Source of the DNA: Mycobacterium sp. | GTDB lineage: Bacteria > Actinomycetota > Actinomycetes > Mycobacteriales > Mycobacteriaceae | Assembly (NCBI GenBank): GCA_020438845.1 | Contig: JAGQTV010000081.1 | Span: forward strand, 1-64,000 | Length of the DNA: 64,000 bases | Direction of reading: 5' to 3' | Shown: positions 60,615 through 64,000 of the stretch, piece by piece | Layout of the letters: every line of letters begins with the position of its first letter | How positions within the stretch are numbered: position 1 is the stretch's first letter | Made by a program: the position numbers and the translations under genes | The notes under the pieces: generated by a model | Told to the model about the DNA's origin: nothing | Databases searched by the model: none | Seen by the model: the letters and a program-made list of their open reading frames with translations, nothing else

Positions 60615-61679
60615 GTGTCGACGAACGCAACCCCGGCACGGCTCGGCGCAACGGCTTTCGTGGCGGCGGCGTTCGTGTTGGGTTTGCTTGCCGGTCCGCA
60701 GACCATAGGCGTCGCAACTGCCGACACTCCGGGCTCGACGGTGGCTTCTGCCGATTCCTCGGCAGGTGTGAGCCGGTCTGCGCGGGCGGCAAGACCTGGC
60801 GTCGCGGCGGCCAACTCCGTCGCGGGATCCCGAACTGCGTACTCGCAAGCCCCGACCCCCAAGCGGGCTCGGGCAGCGGCCGCTGCCCAACCGGCTGCCG
60901 GCATTGTGCCGGACCGGCGGATCGGCGCTGGCCAGGCGGGTTCGGTAGCCACGCAGGTGCCGGCCGGCGTCAGGACATCCCTGGCTGGCGGAGCTCCGGC
61001 CGCCGTTGCCGCACCAGCCATCGCGGTTCCCCCGCTGGACCCGACATCCACGGTTTCGACCCCGTATGGCCAGCTCGGCCAGTGGATGATCAACAAGTCC
61101 GGCAATATCGCGGACTGGGTTGGCATTCCCCAAGACGGCAAGACGATCCTGGAAGGTATCAACATCGTCGTGGTGGACTCGGCGTCCGCCAACCCCATCC
61201 AGGCGAAGAGAAACCTCAACGCGTGGATGCGGCAGGCAGGGTTCGGCGCGTCTGCCTTCAGCAGCACCGGATACCAAGGAGTTCTGGGAACAACGACCTA
61301 TGGCCAGCAGCCCGCCGGACCCAGCCAAGCGTTCCGTAACGCCTATTTCTTCCTCTCCAACAGCCATGGCAGGGTCTTCGGCCCGTACCTGAATCCGGAT
61401 GGTCCCGGTTACCTGTGGATAGCTTCACTGAGCAAGGAGAACCTCGACCTGAAAAACTTCAGCCACGGCTACGACTCTTTCCAGGTCGCCCGTGCGGACC
61501 TGGTGGCCGGCATGCTCGGCGCCGGTGCCCAAGACCTCGGCACGATCTTCATGGACAACGTGTACAACGTCGGCGATTTCTCCACCGGCGACGCCAACGG
61601 TTACGCGACGGTGCTGGGGATCAACACCGTCCTCAAGACGGCGAAGGCACCGAGAGGGGCTACCAAAGCCAAGAACTGA
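60615..61679 (+). CDS. Secreted low-complexity protein with an LssY_C-like domain
   Basis: The 354-residue protein has a signal peptide (ATAFVAAAFVLGLLAGPQTI) and an Ala/Pro/Ser-rich linker to about residue 150, then a domain reading ILEGINIVVVDSASANPIQA, LNAWMRQAGFGASAFSS, FRNAYFFLSNSHGRVFGPYL, SHGYDSFQVARADLVAGML. The pattern 'strand, AL-x-AGW, then HxxD...RD' recalls the LssY C-terminal domain, but this is loose. Function unknown. A GTG at 60615 follows an aggaga site. It converges with the PE-PPE gene, with 6 bases between. Confidence 0.6.
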   Translation: MSTNATPARLGATAFVAAAFVLGLLAGPQTIGVATADTPGSTVASADSSAGVSRSARAARPGVAAANSVAGSRTAYSQAPTPKRARAAAAAQPAAGIVPDRRIGAGQAGSVATQVPAGVRTSLAGGAPAAVAAPAIAVPPLDPTSTVSTPYGQLGQWMINKSGNIADWVGIPQDGKTILEGINIVVVDSASANPIQAKRNLNAWMRQAGFGASAFSSTGYQGVLGTTTYGQQPAGPSQAFRNAYFFLSNSHGRVFGPYLNPDGPGYLWIASLSKENLDLKNFSHGYDSFQVARADLVAGMLGAGAQDLGTIFMDNVYNVGDFSTGDANGYATVLGINTVLKTAKAPRGATKAKN

Positions 61680-61685
61680 ACGCGA

Positions 61686-62855
61686 TCAACCGGCGTTCCT
61701 GGTCGCGGCGGCTGCGCGCACGGCCTTCGCGGGCTTCGAGTTCGAGCGCCGGTTCACCCCTGCGTTGGATCCTTTGCCGAGGCCGCCGGCGGTGGCGGCA
61801 ACCCGGCTGCCGGCCTTCGATGGCGACGCAGTCAACTTGGCCGCAGTGCTCGAGGCCGCCGGGACCGATCCTGATGGCTGGCCGACCGGGGTGGACACCT
61901 CGGAACCGGCGCCCGTGTCGGCGACGGCGGCGGCAACGGTGCTCACCGAGGTGTCGACCGGACTCGAACCGGCCGAACTCGCACTCGCCGCCTTGGCGTC
62001 ATTCCTCGTGTATCCCTTGTCGATGATCTTCTTCAGTTTGGCTTCCTGCGACTTGAGGAAGGGGAGCATCTTCACCAGCGGCAACGTCTCGGCGGGAATG
62101 AGGTAGCTCGTGGTCACCCCGCCCAACGCGTTGGTGGTCGAGGTGATGTTCTCTGCCGGGACGTTATCCAGATTGGACAACATGGTCGGGACATGGACCG
62201 CAACGATGCCGGCGACTGCATTGAGGTCTGCCAGCAGGTTCAACGGTCGATCCGGGAAATCGGCAAAACCGTCGTATTCGCCCGTAACCACGGTGGTGTC
62301 GTACTCCGTGACCGGAGGCCCCTGGAACGTGTAGTCCAGAATCTTGTCGTAGCGGTTGTTGCTGCTCCAGAGATGGTTCCCGTCGGCCACAACGACGAAA
62401 TTCAGCTTGCTTTTGTCCGGGGCGTCGGGGCTGGCTGCCAGTTGGCGCATGAACTCGTCGGCCACCAGTGCGCCGGCTGACAACCCGACGATTGTGACGT
62501 GTTCGCCGGGACCGATCTTCGCGAGCGCGGCCGGGAGGGCGGCATCCAGATTCTCGACACCGATCGCGATCGAGTCACCCAGTTTCAGGCTGTTTTTGCC
62601 GGTGTACGGCCGGGCCTGCTCCGGCCAGGACACCGCGGTGCGCCCGTAGTTGAGGAATTCGCCGTGCAGGATGCCGATCATCGCGAGCTGGGTCAACTCC
62701 CCAGCGGCGAGGCCGTTCAAGAACAATGCCTGATTGGCAGCCTGGGCCGATGGCGCTCCGGAGAAGCCAAGAACCGCGGCGGAACTGGCGGATGCGACAA
62801 TGATGCCGATCGATCGAGCGAAAGTACCCATGAGCGGATTCCGTTTCTCAGCCAA
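61686..62855 (-). CDS. Secreted PE-PPE-domain serine hydrolase
   Basis: The 389-residue product has a signal peptide (IGIIVASASSAAVLGFSG), then a PE-PPE-type alpha/beta hydrolase domain: FLNGLAAGELTQLAMIGILH, the nucleophile elbow HVTIVGLSAGALVADEFM (G-x-S-x-G), FVVVADGNHLWSSNN, and VVTGEYDGFADFPDRPLNLL. The last 110 residues are low complexity (Ser, Ala, Thr, Lys). There is no PE or PPE head. PE-PPE domains have esterase/lipase activity on short-chain esters. Start ATG 62855, or a later in-frame ATG at 62831 (MGTFARSIG). Confidence 0.86.
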   Translation of the reverse strand: MAEKRNPLMGTFARSIGIIVASASSAAVLGFSGAPSAQAANQALFLNGLAAGELTQLAMIGILHGEFLNYGRTAVSWPEQARPYTGKNSLKLGDSIAIGVENLDAALPAALAKIGPGEHVTIVGLSAGALVADEFMRQLAASPDAPDKSKLNFVVVADGNHLWSSNNRYDKILDYTFQGPPVTEYDTTVVTGEYDGFADFPDRPLNLLADLNAVAGIVAVHVPTMLSNLDNVPAENITSTTNALGGVTTSYLIPAETLPLVKMLPFLKSQEAKLKKIIDKGYTRNDAKAASASSAGSSPVDTSVSTVAAAVADTGAGSEVSTPVGQPSGSVPAASSTAAKLTASPSKAGSRVAATAGGLGKGSNAGVNRRSNSKPAKAVRAAAATRNAG

Positions 62856-63004
62856 GTCATCAGTCTATGTTCAGCAAACTGGATGCTACAAGGATTGCCT
62901 TACTGAACGTACCGCTTTGCCTTGCACCGCTGGCTGTTCTCCGCGGGATTAACTAAGGCAGGAAACGAATCCAGAAAGTAAGCCAGCTACGACCAGGAGA
63001 TCAG

Positions 63005-63940
63005 ATGAGCAAAATCGCCAACGACGTAACAGAGCTCACCGGGGGAACTCCGCTCGTACGGTTGCGGCGAGTCACCAAGGTGTCCGTGGCTGAAGTGGTG
63101 GCGAAACTGGAGTCCCTGAATCCGGCCGCCAGCGTCAAGGACCGCATCGGAGTCGCGATGATCGACGCCGCCGAGCAGGCCGGTCGGATCGGGCCGGACA
63201 CCATCATCCTGGAACCCACCAGCGGCAACACCGGCATCGCCTTGGCCATGGTGTGCGCGGCCCGCGGCTACCGGTGCACCCTGACCATGCCGGAGACCAT
63301 GAGCCGGGAGCGACGGATGCTGTTGCGGGCATATGGCGCTGAGTTGATCCTCACCCCCGGCCCGGAAGGGATGGCGGGGGCCATCGCCAAGGCTGAGGAA
63401 CTGGCAGCCACCGACTCCCGGTACTTCATCCCGCAGCAGTTCGAGAACCCGGCCAACCCCGCGGTCCACCGAGCCACGACCGCGGAGGAGATCTGGGCAG
63501 ACACCGACGGTGGCGTCGACATCCTGGTGGCCGGAGTCGGCACCGGGGGCACTTTGACCGGCGTGGGTGGAGTGCTCAAAGAGCGCAAGCCCGCGGTGCG
63601 GGTTATCGCCGTCGAGCCCGCCGCCTCACCGGTGCTCTCCGGCGGCCAGAAGGGCCCGCACCTGATCCAGGGAATCGGCGCCGGATTCGTTCCGGAGGTG
63701 CTCAACACCGATCTGGTCGACGAAGTCATCCCGGTCGGCAACGAGGAAGCCCTCGAGATGGCCCGCCGACTGGCCCGCGAGGAGGGTCTGCTCGTCGGCA
63801 TCTCCTCCGGCGCAGCAACCTGGGCCGCACTCCAGGTGGCGCGTCGGCCCGAGAACGCCGGCAAACTCATCGTGGTGATCCTGCCCAGCTTCGGCGAGCG
63901 CTATCTGAGCACCGCCCTCTTCGCTGACCTGGCCGACTGA
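63005..63940 (+). CDS. cysK: Cysteine synthase A (O-acetylserine sulfhydrylase)
   Basis: The 311-residue PLP enzyme has the cofactor Lys in [36 protein letters not shown], the phosphate-binding [13 protein letters not shown] and the Ser site [12 protein letters not shown]. It joins sulfide to O-acetylserine to make cysteine. ATG 63005 follows an aggag site. The next gene, cysE, starts 2 bases after the stop, which is the standard mycobacterial pair. Confidence 0.96.
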   Translation: MSKIANDVTELTGGTPLVRLRRVTKVSVAEVVAKLESLNPAASVKDRIGVAMIDAAEQAGRIGPDTIILEPTSGNTGIALAMVCAARGYRCTLTMPETMSRERRMLLRAYGAELILTPGPEGMAGAIAKAEELAATDSRYFIPQQFENPANPAVHRATTAEEIWADTDGGVDILVAGVGTGGTLTGVGGVLKERKPAVRVIAVEPAASPVLSGGQKGPHLIQGIGAGFVPEVLNTDLVDEVIPVGNEEALEMARRLAREEGLLVGISSGAATWAALQVARRPENAGKLIVVILPSFGERYLSTALFADLAD

Positions 63941-63942
63941 TC

Positions 63943-64000
63943 ATGCTTTCGGACATCCGGCGCGACGTGCAGTCGGTCAGGGAACGCGATCCGGCAGCCC
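63943..64000 (+). CDS. cysE: Serine O-acetyltransferase, N-terminal fragment
   Basis: ATG 63943 opens a frame that reads LSDIRRDVQSVRERDPAA to the window edge, the typical N-terminus of CysE. With cysK 2 bases before it, the pair makes cysteine from serine. The rest of the gene is outside the window. Confidence 0.85.
   Translation, partial: MLSDIRRDVQSVRERDPAA

Overview
The window is a high-GC, gene-dense piece of an actinobacterial chromosome that fits a pigmented non-tuberculous mycobacterium (Mycobacterium/Mycolicibacterium type). Evidence for this: an AftC-like arabinofuranosyltransferase for the mycobacterial wall, an S-(hydroxymethyl)mycothiol dehydrogenase, a 966-residue MmpL, DUF732, DUF5078, DUF3145 and PE-PPE-domain proteins, F420-type enzymes, and a gene order zapE < > ribD > inactive hydrolase > aftC > msrB (12.9-18.1 kb) that matches my memory of Rv2670c-Rv2674 in M. 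tuberculosis. I saw no rRNA, tRNA, CRISPR array or complete insertion sequence.

Layout. 0-4.7 kb: the tail of an unrecognised gene, DUF2256 and TPM-domain genes, the remains of an alpha/beta hydrolase, then an unusual photolyase-like flavoprotein in which the alpha/beta domain lies after the FAD domain, coupled to an FAD oxidoreductase; then a GNAT gene. 4.8-10.4 kb: two membrane proteins of unknown function, thioredoxin with a zinc ribbon, an acyltransferase, and a TAP-like hydrolase lipoprotein. 10.4-18.1 kb: FadD15-type ligase, GNAT, and the conserved zapE/ribD/aftC/msrB block. 18.1-27.8 kb: class III adenylate cyclase, DUF3145, a serine beta-lactamase-like hydrolase, mscR with its metallo-hydrolase, a small His-rich lipoprotein, a LysR regulator, an alcohol dehydrogenase, SHOCT and LapA membrane proteins, and a SABATH-like carboxyl methyltransferase.

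27.8-35.4 kb is a minus-strand, mostly overlapping carotenoid operon: crtE, crtI, crtB, crtYc, crtYd, crtT, crtU and a Rieske/DUF5914 gene. Together these should take isoprenoid precursors through GGPP, phytoene, lycopene and beta-carotene to an aromatic carotenoid of the isorenieratene (leprotene) type.

35.6-50.9 kb is mainly envelope biology: an OafA-type acyltransferase with an SGNH domain, DUF732, MmpL with DUF5078 but no MmpS, a secreted DUF4185 protein (a family linked to D-arabinan hydrolysis), a secreted phytase-like propeller protein, an ABC ATPase with a degenerate Walker A paired with a YhgE/Pip membrane protein, and a MASE1 hybrid histidine kinase whose receiver domain is broken by a one-base frameshift.

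50.9-64 kb: secreted HNH nuclease, Ca2+/H+ antiporter, F420 luciferase-like oxidoreductase, an ascorbate-type PTS (fused IIA-IIB, then IIC) which is uncommon for mycobacteria, DsbA-like, PheC-like and VanY-like genes, a CPA1 antiporter, an ornithine cyclodeaminase homologue, two secreted proteins with low-complexity regions, and the start of cysK-cysE. Short tandem repeats of 15-30 bp occur at four places, three of them inside genes and in multiples of three bases.
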